In this document: piece after piece, positions 18,202 through 30,250 of the stretch
How positions within the stretch are numbered: position 1 is the first letter of the stretch
How the letters are laid out: every line of letters begins with the position of its first letter
Assembly (NCBI GenBank): GCA_014925825.1
Contig: JACGCK010000126.1
Coordinates: forward strand, 1 to 64,000
Source: Pholiota molesta
Lineage: Eukaryota; Basidiomycota; Agaricomycetes; Agaricales; Strophariaceae
Reading direction: 5' to 3'
DNA length: 64,000 nt
Notes under the pieces: generated by a model
Databases searched by the model: none
Told to the model about the DNA's origin: nothing
Seen by the model: the letters and a program-made list of their open reading frames with translations, nothing else
Program-made: the position numbers and the translations under genes

Positions 18202-20704
18202 TCACGGGCGGGCGGTAACGCCCTTGATGCCAAGTTCCTCAGCAATGATGACAGCAGCCTTCTCGCCGATAGCGATAGCGGTACTGTAGGTGTTCGCGGC
18301 GACGTTTCCTGGCGTGATACTGCAGTCTACAGAGGTGAAGAGTCATCAGTTAGCCAATCCAATTTCTACAAAAATGAAAAATGCGTACCTCCAACCTTGA
18401 GGTTGCTGGTTCCGTATACGTTCAACTTGGAGTCAACGACACCACCCTTTTCGCGGGGCTTCATGGCAGCTGTGCCGATCTGAAGGACAAATGATTAGCA
18501 AAGGATACGCAATAACTCGCAAAATGTGCGTACAGAGTGCCATGTGGTCTCAACGTTCTGCTTGTGGTACTCGTCGATGGCGGCATCGTCTTCAGCGGAG
18601 TACTGAATGCGAGGAGCATCCAGAGCAATAGGTCCAGGCTCGTTGCCAACAGCAGCAGGGCTGTTCTTGGAGAATTGAGGATGACCAACGACAAGTTCGC
18701 CACGGTAGTACTTCATGCGGCGAGCGAGTTCTCGAACACGCTTGTACGCCCATCTCAAAGTAACAACATCGGCGGGGCTGACAAAAAAGTTAGAATATAT
18801 ATATAAAATCCGGAATAGACATACTCGTTGAGGAAGCCAGGTTGGAAGTCCAGAGGAGCATAAACATCAGTCGCAGAGGTAATATGGACGCTTCCGGTGG
18901 AGGCAGGGTGGGTCGAGAAGTAGGCAACGCTGAAGTACTTGGCGCGAGGAACCTCGGGGTTCAAACCAACATACGCGGCCATGGTAGCGATGATCATGAC
19001 CGGCTTGTCGGGCTTGTCGGCATAGTAGGTCTTCCATCGCTCGTCGAAGGTGGGGGACAACGTCTTCAACTCAGCCTCTGTAGGCCTGAGCTTGATTCCT
19101 CCATCAACACCGCTGTCAAGGGAGGGATGTCAGAGGAGATGATTAGAAATATGTAAATATACCCACTTGTTGGACAAGAGACCCGTTCCGTTCTTGAACC
19201 ATTGCTGATTCAGTTCTGTGAGGGAAAATGATCAACATACATCAAACGATTACGATGAAGGTATTATTGACCTTCAGTCTCCTCTGGGCTGCCTCGGAAG
19301 GCCAAATCCATGGTCTCGGCATCATCGCCGGCATGGTATGGGGTGAAGAGAATGTTGTGGTCTAAACATTCATTCGTCAGCATCACCCGGAACCACCACG
19401 ATAATAACAACAACCAATACGCACCCATGTAGTTCTCGCCAACGCCTGGGAGATCGACGATCTGCTTGATGCCATTCTTCTCCAAGACAGACTTTGCACC
19501 GACACCGGATCGCTCGAGGATGGAGGGGGTACCGAAGGCACCAGCAGAAAGGACGACGAGTTTCGCAGCCTTGGCCACGAGCTTCTCCGCGACACCCTTA
19601 GCGCGTCCAATGGTATCGTCGATGTACTCGACGCCAACTGCCTTGGTACCCTCAAAGATGACCCGGGTCACCTTGTGCCTCACGAGAATGGTCAAGTTCG
19701 GGTGTTTGGCGTTGTAGATGTAGTGATGGGCAGTGTCAGACCGTCTACCAGTCTTATTGTCGACATATCTGAAGAAGACACACAATGTCAGTTGCACGAA
19801 AATCAGGGATAATTTTCTTTTCTTAGATCACCTTTGGATCCTCTGTTATAAATAGCGCAAATCAATTATCTGCTAAGTGACAAATGGAAAGATTGTAGCT
19901 TACACCCCACTTGTTGAGCGCTGTCTCAGTGAAATCATTCAAGTCAGTGGTGGCACCATGGTCGGCCTCGGTAGCCTTTCCAATGTCGAGCAGCTCCTCG
20001 GCAACGTTGTAGCCGCCTGGAGCGAAAGAGATTTTGAGAGGGCCATTGTACCCATGGGCAGCGAGGTTGTCTCCGGATTGATAAGTCTCGGCCTGGATGA
20101 TTGGTTAGAATTGATCTCAAGCAAGTATTCGTTCACCATTCACCTTCTTCAAGAGAGGAATCAACTCCTTTGAACTCCATCCTTCGTTTCCATGGACAGT
20201 CTCCCAATCATCATAGTCAGAAGGGGCGGGCCTCATGTACATGGCAACTAATCATCTAATCAGTTTCTGAACTAATTGAAGATAAGATTAGAATGTCGCG
20301 TACAGTTGATCGCAGAGCCACCACCAAGCGCGCGGCCGGCAGGGACAAGATGCGTGCGCTCTCCGGTTCCCTTGCCGCCTTTGCCGAAGTGGAAGGAGAA
20401 GACCTCCTTGCCAGAGATGATGTTGTTGAAGTGGCGACCAGGCTGAATGTGGAAGTGGAGCTCTTCGGTGTGGGGACCGGCCTCGACGATCTGTGATTGG
20501 CGAAGGATATCAATGATAACCTTCTATGGACGTCGTGGCCTGGACCTACAAGGATTTTCAGAGAAGGATCGGCATCCGCGAGACGGCCTGCAGTGATACA
20601 TGCAGCAGCTCCTCCTATTGTTGATGTGAGTAAAAGGATCACTGACTGGTTCTGTGGAGGCACGTACCTCCTGCAAAGATGATATCGTAAGTGTTATCAG
20701 CCAT
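18202..20704 (-). CDS. GMC oxidoreductase, alcohol (methanol) oxidase-like, AA3_3 type
   Basis: FAD-dependent oxidation of a primary alcohol with release of H2O2 is the family reaction. I infer 13 exons with consistent phases, summing to about 607 residues. The first exon gives MADNTYDIIFAGG and joins an AAACITAGRLAD stretch after a 53-nt intron (dinucleotide-binding Rossmann start). SAIN-FAMYMRP and KWGRIQRYVDNKTGRRSD follow family order. The C-terminal catalytic region has TTWHSIGTAAM (His) and PGNVAANTYSTA (Asn). One exon is only 11 nt (19832-19842). The C-terminus ends TARP, not a classical PTS1, so peroxisomal location is uncertain although PEX11 lies next door. Members act in methanol metabolism or supply peroxide during lignocellulose decay. 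Confidence 0.88.
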
Positions 20705-21600
20705 GATTGTATCAGAGCTGACACTTTAGGAACTAGAATGGGTTGGTTGGTGTTCATCATTCCGGAACAAATGAAGGTATTTATCTGTATCTGAGAAGCG
20801 GGTCCGTCGAGGAATTCCTGCCTTCTGATCAAAATGCGTTAAAAAATTAGGTTAGACCAGAGTAAACAAGATCGGCTGAAAAGTGGCCGAGGCCAAGGGT
20901 CATCGAACCCACAATCCTGCTCAGCACATCATGCAATGCAAAATGGTGTCGGGTTAATAATAGTCATCAGAACATACTAGTTGATATGTTGAACGTCGGT
21001 CGATCATTTGGCCTTCTACATCTGTGGCACTGAAATGGCAGTTCATCAGGGTGCGTCTCCTCCAGAATCTGATAGAGAAGCTTCAGACAGTGTATTGACG
21101 GGGCTGCGCGCCTTTACAGAAGTCAGATGTATCCAAACTGACCTCAGAAGCTGATTGGATTCAATCTTTTCTCAGGCCAGGGTTATCGACACCATGACGC
21201 GAGGCCATGGGTCCTGATGTCGTTGATGTTGAGACAGATTCGATGAAGCTAGTTGCGATTGAGTCCTTATGGAGAGACTGATTTGTAACTAGCATAAAAT
21301 TAACAAGGTATTAAAATAACCTTTTGCCCACACCGGGAATAGCAGCTTACGATATCGTCTGCAATGCAATTGCGCATCATGAGAGTGGATGAGTAGGGAA
21401 GAGCGCATTTAGCACATAACGATGCCTAGCGCGTAACTGGAAAGCAGGGTTTTGATCGCAGTTCAGGTTTTCTCCGCGCAAACGCGATCAAGCTGCAGGT
21501 TGCTAAAACTTGATGCTGATTATTCGTGTGATGACCATCGTAACCCGGAATATCTCTATTTATGAAGATAAATCATACGCCGAGACAGCATCTGGAGCTT
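20705..21600. other. Intergenic, no gene seen
   Basis: Upstream region of the GMC gene and downstream region of PEX11. No ORF, RNA or repeat recognised. Confidence 0.5.
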
Positions 21601-22769
21601 CTACAGCCTCTGCTTTTTTCTCCGGAGGTGGGGAAGCGCAGTTGCTTTCCACCCAGTCCTGAAAGAAGCTACAGCAGCAACAAGCCCGAAGGCCGCGACC
21701 CAGATCTAAGGCAAGTCAATTAACACACGAAGAAAACATACACGGAACGACAAACCTCATTTTTAAACAACCCCTTTTCCAAAGACCTACATTGGGTGAC
21801 AATGGCTGAGATAGGACACCTGCCTCGATTGTGATGGCGACGTACCAATGCACCGTAAGCGGCAAGTACCCCAGGTTGATCACCACTTCAGACCAGAAAG
21901 CATCCCAACGCTCTTGCATCTCCTTCTTTTCCTCACGGGACAGGCCGGTGCCTTTTGCCTTGCGAATAGAGCTATGTCTTTGCTTCAACAACTTTCTGTC
22001 TTCGATCAGGTGGGCGAAGTGGAGGAAGACATATGCCGCCCAGAACCGAGTTGACCACAGCGCGATCTTGTTGAAGTCAAGTGTCAGTCTTGTCTTCTTG
22101 GGTGAGAACAGGCTGAAAGGCGAGGGAATAGTAGATGGTATGATACCGCGGAGACCGAGATAATACAGGTGCTCCAAGGGATAATATGCCAGCATTGACC
22201 ATCCCTGTAGACGCTCGATTGTGAGAAGCCGTCGTGTCGCGGGTGGGCTTCTCTCCAGAGATATCAACCATTGAACGATAGGAAGAAGACCTAGGTAATA
22301 TGTCTGATCTTAACATGTCGTCCTTCATGTAAAGGAAAAACTCTACTCACCCCAGATTCTCCATAAGGTACGCGAGTCACCTATTAGGCTACTGAACTTG
22401 TTGTAAGCATCTGCGGTTTGGCTTTTGGGTGCGGCGCGGAGTCCTGCGCGGTGTTGAAGGCGTGCTCGGAGTTCGAGAAATGGCACAATAAGCTTGAGCG
22501 CGTATTGAATGAGCTACAGCAATATAGTATCAGACGACAAGCTAATAGACACATCGCAGGACATGATTCACCATGAAGAGTTTGCTTTATTCGAAATTTC
22601 AGCTAATGTACACTAATCAAAGAAAGAAAGTACGCAACTCGCTACCACTCCATGTCCCCAAATATCGCACAAGATGGTCGAGGGTCTCCGATGGCTTCAC
22701 ATTCGCAAAAGAACCCAGGATAAGGTCGTTGAGACGGGCTACGGTGAGAGGCTTTGATGCTCGCGACAT
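21601..22769 (-). CDS. PEX11: Peroxisomal membrane protein PEX11 (PEX11C type)
   Basis: Promotes peroxisome elongation and division at the peroxisomal membrane. Six exons with consistent phases give about 295 residues from the ATG at 22769 to the TAG at 21601. The start MSRASKPLTVARLNDLILG and the segments LIQYALKLIVPFLELRARLQ, LQGWSMLAYYPLEHLYYLG and FWAAYVFLHFAHLIED are typical. The C-terminal helix IWVAAFGLVAAVASFRTGWK is followed by a basic tail. Exon 2 is only 13 nt (22572-22584) and supplies KLFM; without it the frame does not join. Neighbouring alcohol oxidase fits a peroxisomal theme, though this may be chance. Confidence 0.87.
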
Positions 22770-23774
22770 TTAGTGGTATAGGTACGGGACGCGAGGCGAA
22801 CAAGGACGATTTATATTGCACATCGGAGGAGTGTGCTGGACGCTCGTCCACGCCCCTGTGATTCTCTCGCCGGGCCAGTCCCTCCCGGCGTGAGAATACC
22901 TTACATAACAGCTGCACAACACCATATAAAAGCCTCACAGCGCCCATTGTGGCTCTTTGAACAAAACACTGTGGACATAAAAGTTCGGGCTCGGTACAAG
23001 CTTTTCCGCCTCCTTGTCCGCGTTCCCGTCCCCTAGAGTAACCCAAGGCGCATAAGCGCTGGGTGCAGTCAGTCCTAGGACGTCCTTGCTTTATACCGTT
23101 TTCTCCTCCTTGGAGGCGTCGCTTCGGCTGATGCCCAGGATGTGGAGGTGATTTCGGGAGAGGATATTTCCAAAGGGCTGTGCAGCCCCTACATCTTCTT
23201 TGTATGTTTGTCCGTTCTTAATGATTAATGCAATCTCTTCCCCTGAATTCATGAGAAACGTCCCTTCTGAAAATTTCTGCAACCACATCAACTCGCGACT
23301 CGCAAGCGATATATTCCCAGAATAAGCAACCCACTAGGAAGTCGATGGCGGGCCGTGGCTACATTTCATACTGTGCGCTTCTCATTTTGCTTAAAATCCT
23401 GATGCGGTACCGATGTGGCTCTCCAATTGCAGAGATTCATTTTCTCATACGTTTGCCTACGTTTTCCCGTCAAATTCCCCCCTGAGTTATCCACCCATCC
23501 TCGATATGCTCTCGTTTAAATTTGCAATACGTTTACGCGACCTCGGGGAATCTCAGGAGAAACACCCCTACGAAATGTAGTCTTCGTCGGCTTTTGTCCT
23601 GCTGTATACCAGCTGATGCGTTCTGCGCGTGGTTCGCGTCCTTAAGAGGGCAATAGCGCAACATTCATTGGTGTGTTCGCACCGTTTCAACATTCCTAGT
23701 GTAATATCTCAAATCATTTAAAATGCGGTAGAATATGTCGGTCACTTTGGTGTAATTTCCTTCGCCACGCAGCC
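22770..23774. other. Intergenic promoter region between PEX11 and xylanase 1
   Basis: Divergent promoters. A 66-codon minus-strand frame at 23091-23291 has no recognisable features and I do not call it. Nothing else seen. Confidence 0.5.
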
Positions 23775-25225
23775 ATGCATATCTCTCTTGTATCTTCGAC
23801 TATTTTGCTCAGCATTCCATTTGCTTCAGCTCAGCTCAACATATTGGCCAAGGAATCCGGGAAGATCTACTTTGGATCTGCAACGGACAACCCAGAACTT
23901 ACCGATGCGCCCTATGTGAAGCAACTTGGAAACACTCGAGATTTTGGACAGCTCACACCTGTACGTTATACCCATATCATGTCATTTTTCGTTATTGACT
24001 CTTCTCCAGGGGAACAGCATGAAATGGGTATGACTTGCTTCATCTTCGACATGCATGCTTTACTTAACTCGACTGTGCAAAGTATGCAACTGAACCAACT
24101 CGAGGTAATTTCACGTTTGCAGCCGGCGACCAAATCGTGGATTTGGCCAAGAAAAATCGACAACTCGTTCGAGGTACATAAAGTATTTTGCGCATGTGAA
24201 ATATCTTCTGAATGAAACGATATATCCACAGGTCATAACTGCGTCTGGCATAGTCAACTTGCGCCTTGGGTTACTGCAGGAAACTTTGACAACGCGACAC
24301 TCAGCTCCATCGTCGAGACCCATTGTCATACACTGGTCAAACATTTCAAAGGCGACATGTAGGTTACGCCAGCATTTTCTTCACCCGACAACTCGCTAAT
24401 GACGTTGTAGCTGTAGGTCTTACTTATTGATATTCAGCTATTGTCCGACATATACTTACATTCAGTGAAGATAGCTGGGATGTCGTCAACGGTATGTCTT
24501 TCCCTTTCTCACGCAAATTCAATCTAATGGACTTGAAGAACCCTTCAACGATGATGGAACCTTCCGCGAGTCCGTCTTCTACACCACCATCGGGCCTGGC
24601 TACATTCCTCTCGCATTGCGGTCCGCGCGCTCCGCTGATCCCAGAGCGAAACTTTACATCAACGACTACAACATCGAAGGCCTCAGCAACAAGTCCACGG
24701 CCATGTTCAACCTCGTCAAACAGCTCAAGAAGGACCGCGTGCCCATCGACGGCATCGGCATCCAGGGCCACCTCATCGTCGGCGCGCTGCCCACCACCAT
24801 CCGGGAGAACCTGGAGGCCTTCACCAGCCTCGGCGTGGAGGTCGCTATCACGGAGCTGGACATCCGGATGACCCTCCCTGTGACGGACGCGCTTTTGGCG
24901 CAGCAGAAGGCGGATTACGAGACGGTGGTTTCTGCGTGCAGGGCGGTGAAGGGCTGCGTCGGCGTCACTGTGTGGGACTGGACGGATAAGGTGCGGTTTC
25001 TCCACAATCCTCAAATAAACACGTTTTTGACTAGGATGCCGATCAAGTATTCTTGGGTACCAGGCGTGTTTGCGGGGCAAGGCGCTGCATGCCCGTGGGA
25101 TGAGGTCAGTGTTGATCACCGTTTGGGAGAATTTGCCTATTTTAGGCTAATGTATGCAACCACGTTCTCAGAACCTCGTTGAAAAACCTGCCTACTACGG
25201 AATCGTGGATGCTTGGAGGCACTGA
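23775..25225 (+). CDS. Secreted endo-1,4-beta-xylanase, GH10 (xylanase 1)
   Basis: Hydrolyses internal xylan linkages outside the cell. Signal peptide [20 protein letters not shown] is followed directly by the GH10 barrel; there is no CBM. Exons 23775-23960, 24010-24027, 24083-24173, 24232-24358, 24411-24412, 24471-24491, 24539-24990, 25048-25104 and 25172-25225 sum to 335 codons plus stop. The acid/base Glu is in WDVVNEPFND, with its codon split by an intron at 24491/24539. The nucleophile Glu is in [17 protein letters not shown] and YSWVPG close the active site. The two-base exon CT restores IYSW. An alternative acceptor at 24465 could skip it, with one extra residue. Tandem paralogue lies 650 bp downstream. 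Confidence 0.9.
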
Positions 25226-25870
25226 GTCGGCGCGTTTCGAGGCTCGCTCCTTTGCAAGATTAGAACCTCCGCACTTCTTGTACAACCTTGTATCTGCTCT
25301 CGGTTGGGTAAAATTCATTTTAATGATGAGCAACTAAGCTCCGTGTTGGCTCCGTCATTCCAACGAAAAGTTTGGAGTTTGTTGACCCCATGATCTCAAA
25401 TTCTGACGAACTGTCCTTCTTTCTCCTGCTGCGCCGACATAAACCGGGCCGTCAAGGCCCCGTCGCATTGAGCTGCCCGCAATTTCCGCCAAATTTCCGT
25501 TAACCTCCTCGAATTCAGGCACCATTTGGGAAGGTTGTCAAGAAATGACCAGGAAGGGGAGGCGCTTGAATACATGTACCGGGGCCGCAACGCCAAAGCC
25601 ACATGTAAAGGCCACTCTTTGCTGGCACTTCACCAAAATGCCCTGTGCGTCCCACGAATGTGCGAACGCAACATCTGAGCCCTTCAAAGTGTGTTGTTCT
25701 TTTTATTCACTGCGGGGCGTCTGGAGTGGCGATTTTACTTTATTTTAGGATGCCAGCCTCGCTCCAGAGAGCTATAAGAAGAGGCCAAGCACAGCTGACG
25801 ACGAGCTGTGAGCTGTGATAAAACAGAGCGCACAAAAAATCCAACAATCCGATCTAGCCAGTCCTTCGAG
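25226..25870 (+). promoter_or_regulatory. Promoter region of xylanase 2
   Basis: A TATA-like TATAAG is at about 25773, roughly 97 bp before the ATG. A GCGGGG hexamer at 25712-25717 matches the SYGGRG consensus of the carbon-repressor CreA/Mig1. That site is short and may be chance. No gene seen. Confidence 0.4.
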
Positions 25871-27457
25871 ATGACGAAGGTTGCATCAGTTGTGCTTCCA
25901 CTGTTACTGTCTGTCCCATTTTCCGTCGCTCAGCTCAACACTCTCGCTCAGGCGGCTGGGAAGAAGTACTTTGGCACAGCGACCGACAACTCGGAGCTCA
26001 CAAATACATCATATGTCGCCCAGCTAGGGAATACATTGGACTTTCACCAACTTACCCCAGTGCGTCAGGATTATATTTGCGCTTTAAGTTTAGTGCGCTG
26101 ATTATAGATTGATAGGCTAATAGCATGAAATGGGTGTGTGATCTTTCTTTCTCTTTCTCTCTCTCTCTCTCTCTCTGTGACCATGTTTTAAATTTCTTGA
26201 ACAGGATGCAACTGAACCGTCCAGAGGTGTCTTCACTTTCAGTGGTGGAGATCAAATTGTTGCCCAGGCTCAAGCTCATGGGCAGCTCATGCGAGGTAGG
26301 GGAATGCTCTATATTTTCTTCTCTAAAATAGAATCATTCTGACGGCGCGATTTACCATATAGGGCATAACTGTGTTTGGCACAATCAGTTGCCTGCTTGG
26401 GTTACTGCTGGGAACTTCGATAATGCTACGCTTTTGTCGATTGTAGAAACCCATTGTGGGACGCTTGTTGGGCATTATAAAGGGCAAATGTGAGGTTTCG
26501 TTTTCGTTGATGTTCATCAAATTTCCCTTTGCTAACGCGAGTTTGAATCAGATGTACGCTCCTGTGTCCATTGTTTCTTGCTTTGATGCTGATACTTTTG
26601 AGCCAGATGCATGGGATGTTATAAATGGTATACAAATTGAAGATGATCATTTTTTGGGATTCCTCCTAACGGCGGTCCTAGAACCTTTCAATGATGACGG
26701 TACATTCGGTCAGAACGTATTTTCGAACACGACTGGCATGGCCTATATCTCTACCGCCCTTAGAGCAGCGCGAGCGGCTGATCCCGCTGCCAAACTCTAC
26801 GTGCGTTAGGAATTATAAATCGCACAAATCCTTGCTAATCACCCCAATCTATAGATCAATGATTTCAATATCGAAGGAACTGGAGCGAAATCTACAGCCA
26901 TGGCTAATCTGGTCACGCAGCTCAAAGCAGAAGGAGTCCCGATAGACGGCATCGGCGTGCAGAGCCATCTCATCGTAGGCGAAGTCCCGACGACGCTCCA
27001 GCAAAACCTCCAGAATTTTGCGGACCTCGGTGTGGAGGTGGCGATTACCGAACTCGACATTCGCATGACGCTCCCGGAGACGCCTGTGCTCATCGCGCAG
27101 CAAACGGAAGACTACAAAAATGTGATAGCGGCTTGCAATGCTGTTTCTGGATGCATCGGTGTCACTGTGCGGGACTGGACGGACAAGGTTCGTGTGTTCT
27201 GTTTTTGCAGCGAGGCGCAAGGTGGCACTCTTTTCTGACATGTCTCAATTCGTCGTTCGGTTCTTTTCTTTTCATAGTTCTCTTGGGTGCCTGGAACTTT
27301 CCCTGGGCAAGGCGCTGCTTGTCCATGGGACGAGGTGTGTTGAGTACCCTCGGTACCCTCGATCATGGTGAAATATCTAGCTAATGGCTCTGTCTTGAAA
27401 CTACAGAACTTCGTGAAGAAACCTGCTTATCAGGGGATCGTCGAAGGGTGGCAGTAG
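25871..27457 (+). CDS. Secreted endo-1,4-beta-xylanase, GH10 (xylanase 2), with an active-site Trp changed
   Basis: Tandem paralogue of xylanase 1. Start at ATG 25871 (signal peptide MTKVASVVLPLLLSVPFSVAQ), no CBM. Exons 25871-26059, 26116-26133, 26205-26295, 26363-26489, 26552-26553, 26607-26627, 26682-26800, 26855-27187, 27278-27334 and 27407-27457 give 335 codons plus stop. Exon boundaries match xylanase 1 apart from one extra intron at 26801-26854. The acid/base Glu codon is again split by an intron; the nucleophile is in ITELDIRM. The otherwise near-invariant Trp of VTVWDWTDK is Arg here (VTVRDWTDK), which may alter or weaken activity. A pure CT microsatellite (about 26150-26176) lies in intron 2. 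The two-base exon AT is needed to keep frame. Confidence 0.88.
26150..26177 (+). repeat. CT microsatellite in xylanase 2 intron
   Basis: A pyrimidine tract with an uninterrupted run of about ten CT units lies between exons 2 and 3. It is likely length-polymorphic. Confidence 0.85.
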
Positions 27458-28022
27458 TATGTATTATTAGGGAAAAAGGGAAGCTCAACATCGAACGTTC
27501 GACCTTCTTGCCAAGTTGTTTTTTTAATCTATTCAGTCGTCTCCATCGTCGTATTGGACGCTTTTTCACAATCTTGGCACCCAAGCCTCAGGAAACTTTG
27601 TATGCCATTGTCATTTAGCTTTATCAATAGGTCTGGGATGACCTGGCAGTAAGAAAATAAGAATTAATGAAACCTGCTGAACGCCGCAGACCTTTCGAAT
27701 TAAATAATGAACGTGGCCAACTTCCAAGGCTAGGGTATTGTATCCCTAATAAAACTATACGAAATGCGTTATCGGTGTTTTCATTTTGAGGGCTCATGTT
27801 GGTCGTCTAAAATTGCAATCAAGCATGCCGGGATGCCGCACGGTTTAATAATTGGAGTTCAGTAAGAAAAGTTGCGCCGAATGATGTAACTCTTAAGACT
27901 TGGGCAGCACCATGTTGACTATTCTTCAGCCATCACCACAGCCACGGAGTCTGCACGTTTCTGCTCATTCTTACCGTTCATCAAAGAGAAAATTTCGCCA
28001 TTGAGCACTATACAAGGCAGCC
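27458..28022. other. Intergenic, no gene seen
   Basis: Xylanase 2 terminator region and antiporter promoter. Nothing distinctive recognised. Confidence 0.5.
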
Positions 28023-30250
28023 ATGATCCTCACTGAAGTCGGTCTTGATACGTTCTTCTATGTTTTTCATCTGCTTCAAGTGCTGTTCGTTTGAAGGTGA
28101 CGGTGCCAGGTGTGGCATATATGTGTCTTGGAGGGTTTGTAGTCGCTGTGAGTGCCTAAAGGATTCCCATCATTTTGGTCTAACATCGAGGAATCGTCAG
28201 TTTTCCATGTTTTCACTACTAGCTAGGGAAAAGGTGACAGTTATTTTTGCTCACTGTTGATCCACCTATTCAATCTCTCTACTCGTATTAGATCTACGTC
28301 AACGAAGTCGTTCTCGGGACTCTATTTGGGATCTTTATGGGTCCTCATTTTGCTGGCATCTTCGATCCTCGGCAGTGGGGCAGCCACTCGGATGCGATCA
28401 CTCTCGAAGTCATGCGAATAGTTCTGGCGACAGGCCTTTTCGCTATTGGCGTAGAACTGCCTAAATCCTACATGGCAAAACATGCGAAAAGTCTGTTGAC
28501 GATGGTTGTGCCCACGATGGCTATTGGCTGGGCAGTTGTGGCTGGTATGTTCTTTTTCATTGCAAGTGGTGGAAATGCCTCATTCTAGTTGCAGGCCTTG
28601 TACGAGCCGCATTCCCGAAATTAGATTTCATCTCGTGTTTGGGCATTGCGGCTTGTCTGACCCCAACAGACCCTATTATATGTGCTGCTATCGTCGGTAT
28701 GCTTAATTTTCGTTTGCATGTTTGGACAAGTGACTGAGATCTTTGTAGGCGGTAAATTTGCTCGAAAACACGTTCCAATCAATCTTCGTCAGATACTTTC
28801 CGCAGAATCAGCAGCGAATGATGGGCTTGCTTATCCATTCCTAATGTTGGCGATTTATTTAACGGTCGACCGAACCGACGCCCAAGCGATAGGTCATTGG
28901 TTTCTCGTGGGTTGGCTGTGTAAGTTGGCGATGAGTCTCGATGTTTCGCTTTGTGCTTTACTAATAAGCATCGTTCAAAGACCAAGTCCTCCTTGGCACT
29001 TTCATGGGCGCCATTCTTGGTATGCCAATATCATGATACCTCGTGCTTAATTGATATTGACCGTGTATGGTATTCATGCAGGACTTGGGTTCTCCCATCT
29101 CATGAAGTTTTCCCATCGACATGGCTTCATCGACCGCGAATCATACGTTGCGCAATATCTCGCGCTGGCGGTATTCATTACCGGTGTTGTCAGCACGGTC
29201 GGAAGCGATGATTTACTTGCTGCATTCGCTGCAGGTAAGCGTATTTATTCCAGTATAAGGCGCTGTAATCAACGGTATACAGGGAGTGCGATATCCTGGG
29301 ATGGCGACTTCAATGCCCAAACAGAAGGAGAAGTTTTTGCCTCCGTCATCGATTTGGTCCTGAACTGCGCTTGCTTCATCTATATTGGAGCCTGGCTTCC
29401 TTTCAACCAGTTCACTATTCCCGAACTTGGCATAAATCCTCCCAAATTAGTCGCCCTGACAATTGGAATTATGCTGCTGAGAAGAATTCCTGCCATTTTG
29501 ATGTTGTACAAGTGGATTCCAGAAATTTCAACTTGGAAAGAGGCCCTATTCACTGGCCATTTCGGTAAGACTAGCTATGAAGATATTTTTTGCTTTACTG
29601 ATTCTTTGTCGTAGGACCTATGGGTGTTGGAGCTATATTTATCTCAACACTGGCCCTCCATAAACTCCCGCCACCTCATGACCCTCCTGTAACGCAACAG
29701 GATTACCTTGCTTTATCTCTCCAACCAATTGTTTCTTTCGTCGTCCTTGCCTCGATCATTATTCGTGAGTAAGTTTCTCACAAGCACTGACATGACATTT
29801 AATTCCATGAATTTCGTAGATGGTTTATCAATTCCCTCATTCAGTCTTGGAGTCTCCATGTCTCGAACCGTCTCCATATCGAAGACTATAACCAGAACCT
29901 CGGTGTCAAGACTTTATCCTGAATGGCTTTCGAGTGTCAGCCGGAACCCCAGCCTTCCTAGGGAGCCTGAGATGCCCTCTCCACCCGACCTTGAAAGTAG
30001 GACGGCCACAATGGAGTCCCGCGTTGTTCTTCCTCGACATGATTCCTTCCATGGGACTATCAGTCCTAGTAGCGCTAGGAAGGATCAAGGGGGTAAAATG
30101 CCCGAGTTACGGTCACCCAGCCCAACTTTTGTGCAGATGGAAGTAAGGTCAAGGGATCTTTGTTCTTCTACTGATATAGCGGAAGAATTGCGAGAGGAAT
30201 CCCTCGATTTCAAGGCCCATAAGACGGTCCATTTCCCTCCAGCTCAATGA
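28023..30250 (+). CDS. Plasma-membrane Na+(K+)/H+ antiporter, NHA1/sod2 family
   Basis: Exchanges external protons for cytosolic sodium or potassium; used for salt and pH tolerance. The start exon gives MILTE and joins VTVPGVAYMCLGG across a 60-nt intron (28038-28097, donor GTCGGT). Further exons give AREK|IYVNEVVLGTLFG, LTPTDPIICAAIVGG (ion-binding TD region), LSAESAANDGLAYPFLMLA, STVGSDDLLAAFAAG and LVLNCACFIYIGAWLPF. Many hydrophobic segments match the 12-13 helix antiporter core. After the last helix (ALSLQPIVSFVVLASIII) a hydrophilic Ser-rich cytosolic tail follows, about 140 residues to the stop at 30248-30250, shorter than the tails of yeast Nha1. Several exon ends are my inference. 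Confidence 0.87.

Noticed and set aside
22642..23046. 134-codon minus frame upstream of PEX11
   Set aside because: Overlaps PEX11 exon 1 in another frame and has no recognisable feature.
24660..24990. GC-rich block in xylanase 1 as a sign of horizontal transfer
   Set aside because: Similar GC-rich exon stretches occur in HEN1 (36800-37150) and the F-box gene (47100-47500), so it is more likely local codon bias or gene conversion.
24424..25119. 231-codon minus frame over xylanase 1
   Set aside because: Antisense shadow created by the very GC-rich codon use of the large GH10 exon.
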